A stretch of 64,000 nt of DNA, from contig NZ_JOAI01000016.1 in NCBI RefSeq assembly GCF_000717715.1, positions 76,274 to 140,273 of the forward strand, given 5' to 3'. This document shows positions 8,579 to 17,242 of this stretch, in pieces. The position numbers and the translations under genes are program-made. Numbering within the stretch: the first letter of the stretch is position 1; every line of letters begins with the position of its first letter. The notes below the pieces were generated by a model. That model searched no databases, was not told where the DNA came from, and worked only from the letters and a program-made list of their open reading frames with translations. The stretch comes from Streptomyces sp. NRRL B-24484 (GTDB lineage Bacteria > Actinomycetota > Actinomycetes > Streptomycetales > Streptomycetaceae).

Positions 8579-9454
8579 CTACGGCGCCGGTGCCGGGCGG
8601 GGGATGCGGGCTCCGCGGAGCAGTTCGCGGGCGTGGCCGGCGCCGACCCGGTTGCGTTCCGCGGCGGCCGCGTCCACCCGGGCGGGCGGGAGGTCCGGCG
8701 GCAGCCCCCGGGGTGCCGGTGCCGCCGCGGGCGCGGCCGCGGGCATGCCGCGCTGCAGACGGGTGCGGAGCAGGGCCTGCGGGGAGTGGACGCGCTCGGG
8801 CAGGCCGGCCAGCAGGGTGTGCAGGAGGCGGTGCGGTCGGGCGTCCCGGGTGAGCCAGTCGGCCGCCAGCGGGGCGAGGGCAGCGGCCTCGGCCGCACTG
8901 AGGCGCAACCGTGTGTCGTGCCGGGCGAGTTCGAGGAGCAGTCGGGCCTCGGGCCCGCAGGCCCCGTCGGGGGGTGGAGTGTTCTCCGCAGTCTTGGAAT
9001 CGGGTGAAGTGCCGACCTGCCGACCCCTCGACCGGCCGAGTGCCGGGATCCGACGCGCAGGAGACGGCGGGGTGTCCCCGGCCGCCGCGGTGCGGTCCTT
9101 CGCGGCGGTCCGGTCGTTCGCGGCGGCGCCCTCCCAGGCGGCGGCGATCTCCTCGGCGGTGCGGAGCGGGACGGAGGTGACCATGACGTCCGTCGTCCAG
9201 GTGCCCTTGACGGGGTGCTGGTGGCGGCGGACGTGCAGGTAGCCCTCGTCGATCAGCTGGCTGCGGGCGCGGGAGACCGCGATGCGTCCCTCGGCCATCC
9301 GGTGACCGATCGTCAGGACGGTCTCCCGGGAGCCGGGCGGCAGCGAGAGCGCCCACAGCAGCAGGGTCTTGGCGGTGGACCGCAGACGCGGGTGCCGGAC
9401 GATCTCGTGGGATGCCCGGACATACCGGTCGGGCGCGATAAAGTGGACGTGCAT
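8579..9454 (-). CDS. Winged-helix/replication-initiator-like HTH protein
   Basis: 291 residues from ATG 9454; an upstream in-frame GTG at 9538 is less likely because the conserved part begins MHVHFIAPDRYVRASHEIVR. Residues 1-110 look like a winged-helix domain (HPRLRSTAKTLLLWALSLPP, then RSQLIDEGYLHVRRHQHPVK), a type I remember from multicopy streptomycete HTH proteins related to plasmid replication initiators. Residues 120-180 are a disordered Ala/Pro/Thr-rich linker, and the C-terminal 100 residues are helical and Leu-rich. It is probably a cytoplasmic DNA-binding regulator. GGGAG lies 12 bases before the ATG, a rather long spacing. No partner gene is adjacent. Confidence 0.6.
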   Translation of the reverse strand: MHVHFIAPDRYVRASHEIVRHPRLRSTAKTLLLWALSLPPGSRETVLTIGHRMAEGRIAVSRARSQLIDEGYLHVRRHQHPVKGTWTTDVMVTSVPLRTAEEIAAAWEGAAANDRTAAKDRTAAAGDTPPSPARRIPALGRSRGRQVGTSPDSKTAENTPPPDGACGPEARLLLELARHDTRLRLSAAEAAALAPLAADWLTRDARPHRLLHTLLAGLPERVHSPQALLRTRLQRGMPAAAPAAAPAPRGLPPDLPPARVDAAAAERNRVGAGHARELLRGARIPRPAPAP

Positions 9455-9584
9455 GTGGAGGTCTTGCTCCCGTGCCGGGCCCCGGGGTGTTGGCGCACCG
9501 CCGGGGTCAACTTTTGATCCGTAGCCGGACGGTAGCACAGCGTGACGCCGCGGTGCATGGCCGCAGGTCGGGGCCGTGGACGGG

Positions 9585-10385
9585 TCAGCCGGAGCCGTGG
9601 GCGTACCGGGCCGGCGGGGTGCCGACCGCGGCGGTGAAGTCGCGGGTGAGGTGGGCCTGGTCGGCGTAGCCGAGGTCCGCGGCGAGGGCCGCCCAGTCGA
9701 CGTCCGCGCCGCTGTCGGCGTGCCGGGCCGCCTCGTGCAGGCGGGCCCGCCGCAGCACCCACTTCGGCGAGGCGCCGACGTACTCGGCGAACAGACGCTG
9801 CAACTGCCGTACTCCGAGGCCGAACTCCGCCGCGAGGTCGTCGACCCGGTGCAGTTCGGGGGCGGAGGCGATCCGTTCGACCATGGCGGCGACCCGGTCG
9901 GCCGTCGGATCGGGCTCCGGCAGCCGGGCGAGCAGGAAGGCGTCGGCGAGGGCGCGGAGCCGTTCGGGGTCGGCGGGGCCGCCCGTGATCTCCTCGTTCA
10001 GCCGGTCGGCCTCCGGGCCGAAGAACTCGGCGGCGGGCACGGACCGGTCGGCGAGGCCGGAGACCGGGCGGTCGGTGAACGGCCGGAAACCGCCGGGCCG
10101 GAACTTCACCCCGAGCGCGTGCCCGCGCCCCTCCAGCCGGCGGACGAACAGCGAACGGTCGACCCCGTAGACCCTCGCCCGGGGCTCCTCGAAGACCAGG
10201 TGCACATGGGGGTGGGCGAGCACCTTCTGCTCGTACGGCGGGCCGCCCCGGCGGTCCCAGCGGACCAGCCAGTAGAGCTCGGCGAAGCGGTCCGCCCCCG
10301 GGGCGGGCGCGCGACGGTCCAGCTCGATCACGGCCGCGGCCCGGCCGGGGTGGAGCACCCCGCGTCCGAGGTCCGGTGCTGTCAT
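9585..10385 (-). CDS. AraC-family transcriptional regulator
   Basis: 266 residues from ATG 10385 (start MTAPDLGRG); the open frame extends to 10472 but that part would overlap the divergent gene. Residues 1-150 form a ligand-binding half with VLAHPHVHLVFEE, DRPVSGLADRSV and a following helical region like the DUF6597/AraC_binding-type N-termini seen in actinomycetes. Residues 165-266 hold the two HTH motifs of AraC proteins: LAAEFGLGVRQLQRLFAEYV, then ALAADLGYADQAHLTRDFTA ending VGTPPARYA. It acts as a cytoplasmic DNA-binding regulator. It is divergent from the metal-binding DinB-like gene across 85 bases, so that gene and itself are the likely targets. The ligand is unknown. Confidence 0.88.
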   Translation of the reverse strand: MTAPDLGRGVLHPGRAAAVIELDRRAPAPGADRFAELYWLVRWDRRGGPPYEQKVLAHPHVHLVFEEPRARVYGVDRSLFVRRLEGRGHALGVKFRPGGFRPFTDRPVSGLADRSVPAAEFFGPEADRLNEEITGGPADPERLRALADAFLLARLPEPDPTADRVAAMVERIASAPELHRVDDLAAEFGLGVRQLQRLFAEYVGASPKWVLRRARLHEAARHADSGADVDWAALAADLGYADQAHLTRDFTAAVGTPPARYAHGSG

Positions 10386-10470
10386 GCCGGCCAGGGTAGT
10401 CCGCACGGCGCGGCCCGGCCGTCGCGTTTCTTCAAGACCGCGGCCGGGGTGCCGGCGGAGGATCGACCGC

Positions 10471-11064
10471 ATGAACGGTCACCCCCTGCACCCCCGGATG
10501 TCCAGTGCCGCCGCCGAGGCCGCCCGCATCGCCCGCGGCGTGCGCCCCGAGCACCTGGACGGGCCCACCCCCTGCACGGACTTCGACACCCGGGCCCTGG
10601 TCAACCACTGGGTGCTGTACACCTCGCACGGCCTGGAGCACCGCGCCCTGCGCACCCCGCTCCCCGACGACCTGGTGGCGACGGACTTCACCACCGACGC
10701 AGGCTGGGCCGAGGCCTACGCCGCGCAGCTGGACCGGGCCGTCGGGGCGTGGGCCGACCCGGCCGCCTGGGAGGGCGAGGTGGACCTCGGCGGCACGCCC
10801 GTCCCGGCCGAGTCGATCGCCAAGATGCTGATCAAGGAGATGGTGCTGCACGGCTGGGACGTCGCCCGCGCCACCGGCACCGAGGTCGAGGTGCCCGACG
10901 ACCTGGCCGAACTGGTCCTCGCCGTGGTCGAGGAGAACGCGGAGCTCTACCGGCAGTTCGGCGGCTTCGCCGACCCCGTCCCGCTCCCCGCCGGAGCCCC
11001 CCTGCTCCACCGCGCCCTCGCCGCCTCCGGCCGCGACCCGCACTGGACCCCGAAGCAGGCGTGA
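10471..11064 (+). CDS. TIGR03086-type metal-binding protein (DinB / maleylpyruvate isomerase N-terminal fold)
   Basis: 197 residues; ATG 10471 is preceded by GGAGG nine bases upstream. The N-terminus (EAARIARGVRPEHLDGPTPC, then TDFDTRALVNHWV) is typical of the TIGR03086 family, helical-bundle proteins of the DinB/MDMPI superfamily that use a His-rich metal site and are linked to mycothiol chemistry in actinomycetes. Metal-ligand candidates are the His in LVNHW and in MVLHGWDVARATG. It is probably a cytoplasmic mycothiol- or bacillithiol-type S-transferase, but no substrate can be named. It is divergently transcribed from an AraC regulator, which suggests induced expression. A second DinB-like gene lies just downstream in the opposite orientation. 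Confidence 0.8.
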   Translation: MNGHPLHPRMSSAAAEAARIARGVRPEHLDGPTPCTDFDTRALVNHWVLYTSHGLEHRALRTPLPDDLVATDFTTDAGWAEAYAAQLDRAVGAWADPAAWEGEVDLGGTPVPAESIAKMLIKEMVLHGWDVARATGTEVEVPDDLAELVLAVVEENAELYRQFGGFADPVPLPAGAPLLHRALAASGRDPHWTPKQA

Positions 11065-11065
11065 C

Positions 11066-11106
11066 CCGGGGCCCGTCCCGCCGCCGCCAGCCGCGGGACG
11101 CCCCGG
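11066..11106. terminator. Shared hairpin between convergent DinB-like genes
   Basis: CCGGGG (11067-11072) and CGTCCCGC pair with GCGGGACG (11093-11100) and CCCCGG (11101-11106), leaving a loop of about ten bases and one bulge. It lies between two convergent stop codons, so it may stop transcription from both sides. Confidence 0.45.
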
Positions 11107-11625
11107 TCACCGGGTGTCGGTGTGCTGCAGGATGCGACGGACGTCGTGGACGTGGTGGTGGCCGTCGTGGGCGTTGTTGCGGGCGATCGTCCCGGCGGGC
11201 TGGGGGCCGCGGGTGGCGTGCCGCAGCACCGTGCCCGCCTCGACGGCGGCCGTCACCGACTCCGTCCAGGCGCGCACCGCGTGGTCGAGCGACCAGAGGG
11301 CGGCGGCCGGGGCGATTTCGGAGTAGCGGCGGCCGCGGCCGACCAGGTCGGGGTCGTACCCGGCGACGTCGACCGCTCCGGCCAGTCGGGCGCCGGCGAG
11401 CCGCTCGGCCCAGATCCGCAGGTTGTCGGTGACGTGGCTGACGTAGGCCGCCGGTGACCACTCCAGCTCCGGGTGGAGCTCCCGGCCAGTCCGGCCGTCC
11501 AGCAACTCCCGGAACCGCCCGGGCAGTTCACCCACCACCGCGATGCACTCCGCGGGCGTCGCCGACCAGGCGAAGCCGCAGGCCGTGCACGGGTCCCCGT
11601 ACAGTGCCGCCCCCCATGTCTCCAT
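11107..11625 (-). CDS. DinB-like helical-bundle protein with His-rich metal motif
   Basis: 172 residues from ATG 11625 (METWGAALYGDPCTACGFAW). The CTACGF start, the helix ECIAVVGELPGRFRELLDG, the middle motif SPAAYVSHVTDNLRIWAERL and the late NNAHDGHHHVHDVRRIL fit the DinB/YfiT-type four-helix fold, with the last His cluster as metal ligands. It probably transfers a thiol cofactor (mycothiol in this group) or acts on small electrophiles in the cytosol; the reaction is not known. The CxxC near the N-terminus may add another metal or redox site. The family is convincing, the function is not. Confidence 0.75.
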   Translation of the reverse strand: METWGAALYGDPCTACGFAWSATPAECIAVVGELPGRFRELLDGRTGRELHPELEWSPAAYVSHVTDNLRIWAERLAGARLAGAVDVAGYDPDLVGRGRRYSEIAPAAALWSLDHAVRAWTESVTAAVEAGTVLRHATRGPQPAGTIARNNAHDGHHHVHDVRRILQHTDTR

Positions 11626-11678
11626 GGCTCCGCACTGTACCCGAACCGTCGTGCGGCCCCGCCGGGGTCGGTGCGGGA

Positions 11679-12623
11679 TCAGCCCGCGGTGTTGAGGGTG
11701 TCGTCGATCCGGGCCGCCTGTTCCTGCATCCGGATCCGGATCGTGCGCAGTTCGTCCCGGTGCTCGGCCATCAGGGCGTGCTGCCGGTCCACCTCGGCGG
11801 CGAACCAGATGCCGACCACGTTGCCCTGCTGCTTGCAGGCGACGTCCGCCTCGGCCGTCCGCTGCTCGTCACGGCCCGGGCTCTCCCCCGCGAAGGCCGG
11901 ATCGTTGACGGCGTCCAGGGGCGTGCCGTAGTGGAAGCCCTTGGCGAGCATGCAGGCGGACCAGCCACGGAAGGCCTCCTTCACGGCGGGCACCTGCTGC
12001 GACTCGGTGAGGCTCCTGGCGGCGATCTCGCGCACCAGCGGGGCGTCGCCGAGGAAGGCCGCCGGCCCGGACAGCTGCCTCGTCATCTCGCCCGTGCAGC
12101 CGCCCGGTTGAACCGTTCCGGAGCCGTAGGGCGCGGGTACGCCGTCGTTGTCGCCGGGCTTCCCGCTGCCGTGCAGCACGAGCCCGTACCCCGGGTCGGA
12201 GTTCTCGGGCGAGGGCGTGGCCGAGGGCGTGGCCAGCCAGCCGGGGTCGGCCGGGCCGAAGTGGTACCCGGTGGTCCTCGCCTGCTGCGCGCTGGTCGCC
12301 CCGTACCGCATCTGGGTCAGCGTGGTGGGGCCGCTGCGGGCCGCCACCGGCCGGTCGGCTAGCGCCAGGCCGTAGCGGTGCATGCACTGGTCGACCAGCT
12401 TCCGAGCGGCGCGGTCGAGTTTGAGCTGCTCCGCCGGCGCGAGCAGGTAGTCGGCCACCGGCAGGTGCAGGTCGACGCTGTCCGTCACGGTGGGGGTGGC
12501 CGCCGGGGTGGCGGCCGCGGAGGCGGCGTCGGCGGAGCCGGAGCAGCCGGTGGCCGAGGCGAGGACGGCCGCCGCTCCCAGGGCGGCCGCCAGCGCGGTC
12601 AGGAGGCGGGATGGTCCGGGCAT
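11679..12623 (-). CDS. Lipoprotein of unknown function
   Basis: 314 residues from ATG 12623, with GAGGAG about ten bases upstream. Residues 1-25 form a lipoprotein signal ending in SATGC, so Cys25 would be lipidated and the protein held on the outer face of the membrane. A Thr/Ala/Pro linker follows, then a soluble domain with four further Cys (QCMHRYGLA, GGCTGEM, SACMLAKGF, ADVACKQQGN) that probably form two disulfides. The pattern CM-x-AKGF-Y followed by ADV-x-CK is one I remember from many uncharacterised streptomycete lipoproteins. No catalytic residues are recognisable, and neighbours do not indicate a pathway. Confidence 0.75.
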   Translation of the reverse strand: MPGPSRLLTALAAALGAAAVLASATGCSGSADAASAAATPAATPTVTDSVDLHLPVADYLLAPAEQLKLDRAARKLVDQCMHRYGLALADRPVAARSGPTTLTQMRYGATSAQQARTTGYHFGPADPGWLATPSATPSPENSDPGYGLVLHGSGKPGDNDGVPAPYGSGTVQPGGCTGEMTRQLSGPAAFLGDAPLVREIAARSLTESQQVPAVKEAFRGWSACMLAKGFHYGTPLDAVNDPAFAGESPGRDEQRTAEADVACKQQGNVVGIWFAAEVDRQHALMAEHRDELRTIRIRMQEQAARIDDTLNTAG

Positions 12624-12840
12624 GCCTGGGTGCTCCTCGGGGGCGGGTGCGGATGGGCGCGGGCGGTCCGTGGCGGTGCCGGCCGGCGGTGACTCGGCCG
12701 AACGTGGCGAGGGCGCCGCCGAGGCCGACGGCGGGAGCAGCCTTGGTGCGCATCGCATGCATCCGGGTGCCGACCCGAAGAACGCTAACCGTGCGATTTG
12801 CCGGCGGGCAAAGCCGTTTGCTTAGGAACGAACCTTGGGA

Positions 12841-13938
12841 TCACCGGCAGGGCTCGCAGGTGAATGCGGACACTTCGCGGGCGCGCAGCCGGGCGTTGTG
12901 CACGAGCAGCCGCCCGTAGAGTTCCTGGTCGATGCCCTCGGCGGTGCGACTGGTGAGCGGTGCGGCGTCCGGCCCGGCGGAGAGCAGGGCGTCGCCGAGG
13001 AGGCGGCCGTCGGGCACGGCGTCGGCGGCGGCCAGGAGTTCGCCCGCCGGGGCCTCGGCCGGGTCGATCAGGTTGGTCACCAGGCCCGCCGCGATGACCC
13101 GCAGCGGCACGCCGCGCGGCCGGACGAGGAACGAGCCGTCCGCGAGCCGCCGTTCGGGCTGCATCGGCAGCCGGACGGTCGGCATCCGCCAGGCGAGGCC
13201 CGTGCCGCGGGCCGCCGCCGCGGCGGCCAGCGCGTGGTCCGGGGCCGGCCCCTGGACGACCAGCAGGGTGTCCGGCCCGACCGACCGGAGCAGGGTGGCG
13301 GCTGCGCCGGGTCCGTCCCAGGCGGCGTCGACGACCTCGCCGGTGCCGCCGTGCAGCAGCCCGGTGACCGCGAGCCGCGGTGCGGCGGAGACGTGCCGGG
13401 CGGCCGCCGTGCGCTGCTCGGCGAGCAGGTGCAGGGCCCGGCCCCGCCAGTGCGGCGCCGCGCCGCGGCGCCCCGGTGCGACCGGCTCGCCGTAGGAGCC
13501 GTGGGGGTCGTGGGAGCCGTCGGGGTCGTGGCAGTCCTGGACGTCTTGCGTGCCGTGGACGCCGTGGGCGGTGCGCAGCGCGGAGTCGCGGAACAGCACC
13601 TCCATCGGGCCGCTGCCCAGGCGTTCGCGCGCCTGGAAGATGGCGGCCTTGCCGGCCGACGGGCCGGGCTGGCTCAGCCCCGCGCGGCGCAGGCCCGCCT
13701 CCAGGCGGCGCATCACGTCCAGGTAGGGCGCGGGCGAGAAGGCGGCCATCGCGAGCACGAAGTAGACCATGCGGCGGGCCGGCAGCAGGCGGCGTCTGCG
13801 TTCGGTGCGCCCGCAGACCGCGACCGCCGCGTCCACGAGCTCGGGCGGGTAGCTGCGGACGAGGAGGTCCACCACGGCCGTGTCCGCGTCGCCGCGGTCG
13901 TCGGCCCCGGTGGTGGCGGTGTCGTAGGACAAGGGCAT
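12841..13938 (-). CDS. IS4-family transposase-like protein with eroded catalytic core
   Basis: 365 residues. Residues 20-125 match the N-terminal domain of IS4-type transposases (PPELVDAAVAVCGRTERRRR, LLPARRMVYFVLAMAAFS, then QARERLGSGPMEVLFR). The rest follows the IS4 order loosely: PRLAVTGLLHGGTGEV, TLLLVVQGPAPDHAL where LLADRGF is usual, LAWRMPTVRLPM, and a tail with TAEGIDQELYGRLLVHNARL. The usual D-P-D-T, D-R-G-F and E...K signatures are all absent, and a His/Asp-rich low-complexity insert sits near residue 130. The frame is nonetheless intact, and no terminal inverted repeats or target duplications were seen. This looks like a transposase-derived protein that cannot cut DNA but may still bind it. 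A recently dead IS is less likely because no frameshift is present. Confidence 0.7.
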   Translation of the reverse strand: MPLSYDTATTGADDRGDADTAVVDLLVRSYPPELVDAAVAVCGRTERRRRLLPARRMVYFVLAMAAFSPAPYLDVMRRLEAGLRRAGLSQPGPSAGKAAIFQARERLGSGPMEVLFRDSALRTAHGVHGTQDVQDCHDPDGSHDPHGSYGEPVAPGRRGAAPHWRGRALHLLAEQRTAAARHVSAAPRLAVTGLLHGGTGEVVDAAWDGPGAAATLLRSVGPDTLLVVQGPAPDHALAAAAAARGTGLAWRMPTVRLPMQPERRLADGSFLVRPRGVPLRVIAAGLVTNLIDPAEAPAGELLAAADAVPDGRLLGDALLSAGPDAAPLTSRTAEGIDQELYGRLLVHNARLRAREVSAFTCEPCR

Positions 13939-14208
13939 CCCCGGTGGTGAGTCGGTGCGGCCGGGGCCGCGCCCGGTGCGGCGCCGGGCGCGGCCCCTGA
14001 CGAAGTCTCGCCACCACGCGTATCCGCGCGGTAGCGCGGGGGTAGCGGCGCCGCGCGACAGGCACCATGATCAGTTATGTCCATGTCACGAATGTGGCGT
14101 GTGCATGAGTGATCGAATTCACACCATCCGTACACACAGTGAAGGAACACCGGACACATCTCGTGAGTTTCCCGAGCGAACTGTCGACCCGTCAGCTGAG
14201 GAGACCCT
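13939..14208. other. Divergent intergenic region
   Basis: Between the IS4-like gene and the HTH/SH3-like gene. The right half (14060-14180) is distinctly A/T-richer (CAGTTATGTCCATGTCACGA, ATTCACACCATCCGTACACA), as promoters here tend to be. No palindrome longer than 8 bp was noticed. Confidence 0.35.
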
Positions 14209-15624
14209 GTGGCCCGCAAACCGCGCCCCGTCGATCCGGCCGACGGCCCGGTACAGGCCTTCGCCTTCGACCTGCGACTCGTCAGGGAGCGGGCAGGGAA
14301 CCCCACTTACCGGGTTCTGGCCGACCGGGCCGGCTTCGGCGCGACCACCTTGAGCGACGCCGCGGGCGGCGTCCGGTTCCCCAGCCTGGAGGTCGCCCAG
14401 GCGTACGTGGGCGCCTGCGGCGGCGACGTGACCGAATGGACCAAACGCTGGCACGAGGTCGACAAACGGCTGGCCTCCGACGCGGTGGCACCGGCCCCCG
14501 CCGAGCCCGCACCGGCCTCCCCGCCCGCTGCCACGCCCGCACCCGGTGACGAGTCACCCGCCGAAGAGGGGGCCGGAGCCGCGACCGTGTCCGGACCCGC
14601 ACCGGCGGCCCCGTCCACGGCCGTCGTGCCGACCGACGCGACCGCCGCCGTGCCGGCCGCCGGCGACCCCGGCGGGGACGGAGCCGATCCGGCGCCGCCC
14701 GCCCCCGGGTCCGGACTCCCCGTGGACCTCGCCGAGTCCGGCCCCGCACGCCGGTGGCCGGTCGGCTGGACGACCGCGGGCACCGCCGCCGTGCTCGCCC
14801 TGACCGTCGTCCTCGTCATGGTGGTGGTGCGGTCCGCCTCCTCCGATGCGAAGCAGCACGAGGCCAATCCGGCCGCGGCCGTGTCCTCCTCCGCCACAGC
14901 GGCCTCCGGGGTCGGCTGCCCGGCCCCGGACGGCGCCTCCGCCGCGCTCTTCGCCGGCGAGACGTACAACGCCACCACCCGCGTGCGCGCCGGCGCCAGC
15001 CTCAGTGCGGACGTCGTCGCCCAGCTGCCGAGCGGGTGCCGGCTCGCCCTCACCGGCTTCTGCCTGGGGGACGTCGTGGTCGACACCACCTCGGGCTCGC
15101 CCGACGTCCGGTGGTTCCGCGTCGCCTCCGGAGGCTACGTCTCCTCCGCCGTCGTCCACGGCAACCCGCCCGCCGGCCTGCGGCCCGCGGACTGCCCGGA
15201 CGGGGTCGCCCCGCCGTCCTCGATCGCGCTCGCCGCGGCAGCCCCCGCCGGCGCACCCGGCGCGGTGGAACTCCACGCCACCGGCGACCACGTGGCGATC
15301 GTCGGCTACGCCGCCTACCTGCCCCGATCGGGCAGCGCCATGCCGCAGTGGCAGCAGATCGGCTTCACCTCCGAGGCGGCCACCGGCTTCAAACTGACCT
15401 GGCGGCCCACCCCCGCCGAGGGCAAGGGGGAGGGCAACGGTTCGGCCGTGCCGATGGTGGCCGTGGCCTGCTTCGGCGGTGACGGCGCGACGGCGGTCGC
15501 GGACGCCCGGCTGATCGGCGAGCCCGTGCCCTCCGGTGGCCTGCCGCCGGCGGACCTCCCCGAGGCGGACCTGGCCCGCGCCCGGAAGGCCGCCTGCCGC
15601 TACCCGGACCAGGGGCACGGCTGA
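14209..15624 (+). CDS. Membrane-anchored HTH protein with extracellular SH3-like domain
   Basis: 471 residues; GTG 14209 has GAGGAG four bases upstream. Residues 1-85 form an HTH domain (FDLRLVRERAGNPTYRVLAD, then RAGFGATTLSDAAGG), the form found at the N-terminus of many streptomycete membrane proteins. A Pro/Ala-rich linker (90-180) leads to one membrane helix at about 187-205 (TAAVLALTVVLVMVVV). Outside are a Cys-containing SH3b-like region (TYNATTRVRAGASLSADVVA, then RWFRVASGGYVSSAVV) and a further domain with paired Cys. It presumably binds DNA or a protein inside and cell-wall material outside, so it may couple envelope state to transcription; this is inference. The next gene encodes a secreted CHAP amidase, also wall-related. 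Confidence 0.75.
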   Translation: MARKPRPVDPADGPVQAFAFDLRLVRERAGNPTYRVLADRAGFGATTLSDAAGGVRFPSLEVAQAYVGACGGDVTEWTKRWHEVDKRLASDAVAPAPAEPAPASPPAATPAPGDESPAEEGAGAATVSGPAPAAPSTAVVPTDATAAVPAAGDPGGDGADPAPPAPGSGLPVDLAESGPARRWPVGWTTAGTAAVLALTVVLVMVVVRSASSDAKQHEANPAAAVSSSATAASGVGCPAPDGASAALFAGETYNATTRVRAGASLSADVVAQLPSGCRLALTGFCLGDVVVDTTSGSPDVRWFRVASGGYVSSAVVHGNPPAGLRPADCPDGVAPPSSIALAAAAPAGAPGAVELHATGDHVAIVGYAAYLPRSGSAMPQWQQIGFTSEAATGFKLTWRPTPAEGKGEGNGSAVPMVAVACFGGDGATAVADARLIGEPVPSGGLPPADLPEADLARARKAACRYPDQGHG

Positions 15625-15880
15625 CGCTCCTCGTCCACGGGGTGTCCGGACCGCCGGAACGGGTCGGGGAGCGAGGAGGCCGAGGAGGGCGAGGAGGCGG
15701 AGCCAGGACTCTGACGGCACATCACCACCGTTTCGTCGGGCGGGTTCCGGCCGCGCGACCGGGGCGCTACGCGGGCGGCGGAGGATGCGGACCACTGCGG
15801 TGCGGCGGAGGAAGCGATCCCGCCGCCGTCCCGCAGCGGCCCCACAACGCCCCTTCGCCCCTTCGCCCTTGAGGAGAACG

Positions 15881-16942
15881 GTGATACCCACGTTCGTCCT
15901 GCGCCGGACAGCTCCGTTGGCCGTCGCCGCGGTCCTCGCCCTCGGCCTCACCGCCTTCGCCCCGGCGCCGTCCGCCTCCGCTGCCCCGGCCGCTCCGACT
16001 GCCGCCACGGCCTCCGCCGTCCCGGCCGCTCCCGCCCCGGTCGCCACCACGGCGGCGGCGGCGAGCGCGGCCGCCCGGCTCGCCGCCGCCAACGTCGGCC
16101 GCTCCGCCGGTACCTGTGCCGACGAGCCGACCCGCAACACCCTGGGCGGCGCCCAGTTCGAGAACAGCTGCGTCGGCTGGGCCGGCGTCCCCGAGTACTG
16201 GTGCGCCGACTTCGCGATCTGGGCCTGGCGCAACGCCGGCCTCGCCGTGACCGGACTCGACGCCTCCGCGGTCAGCTTCCGCACCTACGGACAGAACAAC
16301 GGCACGCTGCACACCGAGGCCTCCTACCAGCCGCAGCCCGGGGACGCCGTGATCTACGGCACCGGCACCGGCTCGGGCACCGTCGTCCACCACGTCGGGA
16401 TCGTCACCTCGGTCGGCGCGGACGGCTCGGTGGTCACCGCCAACGGCGACTGGAACGGCGCCCCGAACGCCGCCGACGAGCCCGCCTTCGCCAAGAGCTC
16501 CTCCGTGGTGTCGCTGACGGTCCCGGCCGCCCAGCGCGCGGTCGGCAGCGTGCCCGGCACGGTCGACCCCGGCCACGGCTACCGCATCGACGGCTACATC
16601 ACCCCGGTCGTGACCTCCACCGCCAACCCGTACAGCCCGGCCCAGGTCTGCGGCCCCGGCTTCGGCGTGATCGACTCGCACTCCCTCGGCGGCGCCACCG
16701 CCTACCTGCTGTACGAGGCCTCCGGCGGCCGCAACTGCGTGGTCACGCTGGCCGACCGGCCCTCCGGCGCCGTCCCGATGGACGCCACGCTCAAGGTGCA
16801 GGGCGGTGTGGCCGCCGACAACCCCGGCAGCTACACCTACTACGCGGGCCCGGTGACCCTGGACGCCGCCGGCACCTGCGTCGACTGGGGCGGCTCCTAC
16901 CGCGGCACCACCTGGACGAGCGGCTGGAGCCACTGCGGCTGA
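15881..16942 (+). CDS. Secreted CHAP-domain peptidoglycan hydrolase
   Basis: 353 residues; GTG 15881 with GAGGAG four bases upstream is chosen, since the longer open frame to 15536 has no signal peptide or ribosome site. Residues 1-35 are a signal peptide (RRTAPLAVAAVLALGLTAFA, then SASA). After an Ala-rich linker, residues 75-245 form a CHAP amidase: catalytic Cys in EYWCADFAIWAWRNAG, His in VVHHVGIVTSVG, and NGDWNG as the third-residue region. The C-terminal 100 residues form a second beta-rich domain with Cys pairs (VCGPGFGVIDSHSLGG, TCVDWGGSYRG) that may bind substrate. It likely cleaves amide bonds in peptidoglycan outside the cell. The preceding membrane HTH/SH3-like gene is on the same strand, 256 bases upstream. 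Confidence 0.87.
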   Translation: MIPTFVLRRTAPLAVAAVLALGLTAFAPAPSASAAPAAPTAATASAVPAAPAPVATTAAAASAAARLAAANVGRSAGTCADEPTRNTLGGAQFENSCVGWAGVPEYWCADFAIWAWRNAGLAVTGLDASAVSFRTYGQNNGTLHTEASYQPQPGDAVIYGTGTGSGTVVHHVGIVTSVGADGSVVTANGDWNGAPNAADEPAFAKSSSVVSLTVPAAQRAVGSVPGTVDPGHGYRIDGYITPVVTSTANPYSPAQVCGPGFGVIDSHSLGGATAYLLYEASGGRNCVVTLADRPSGAVPMDATLKVQGGVAADNPGSYTYYAGPVTLDAAGTCVDWGGSYRGTTWTSGWSHCG

Positions 16943-16945
16943 GCC

Positions 16946-17146
16946 CCGGTTGACCGGAATTGATTGACCGGCGCGGGCGGCGGCCCGGCCAATCGGCACC
17001 GCCGCCGCCCGCACCCGCGCCGCGCAACCCGCCCCGGAGCATGCCCGGAGCCCGGCGCCGCCCGGCCGCGACCCCCACGCCCACCTCGGACGACGGCTCC
17101 ATGCCCGGAGTTGATTGGCCGTCACCGCATGATCCACCGGTCAACC
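16946..17146. repeat. Inverted and direct repeats upstream of the SARP gene
   Basis: GGTTGACCGG (16948-16957) is repeated in inverted form as CCGGTCAACC (17137-17146). TTGATTGACCG (16960-16970) is nearly repeated directly as TTGATTGGCCG (17111-17121), and ATGCCCGGAG occurs at 17041-17050 and 17101-17110. The repeats fill the 300-base gap before the SARP-type regulator and could be its own or another factor's binding sites. Confidence 0.4.
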
Positions 17147-17242
17147 CCGCACCGGCATAGAACGGAGTCGCGCCGGGCGGCGGACCGGGGGACGGGCACC
17201 GCCGCCCGGCCGACCAGACCGAGGTGTTGGGGGGCGTGAGCG

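Noticed and set aside
12841..13938. Intact IS4-type insertion sequence
   Set aside because: Catalytic signatures are absent and no flanking inverted repeats or target duplications were seen.
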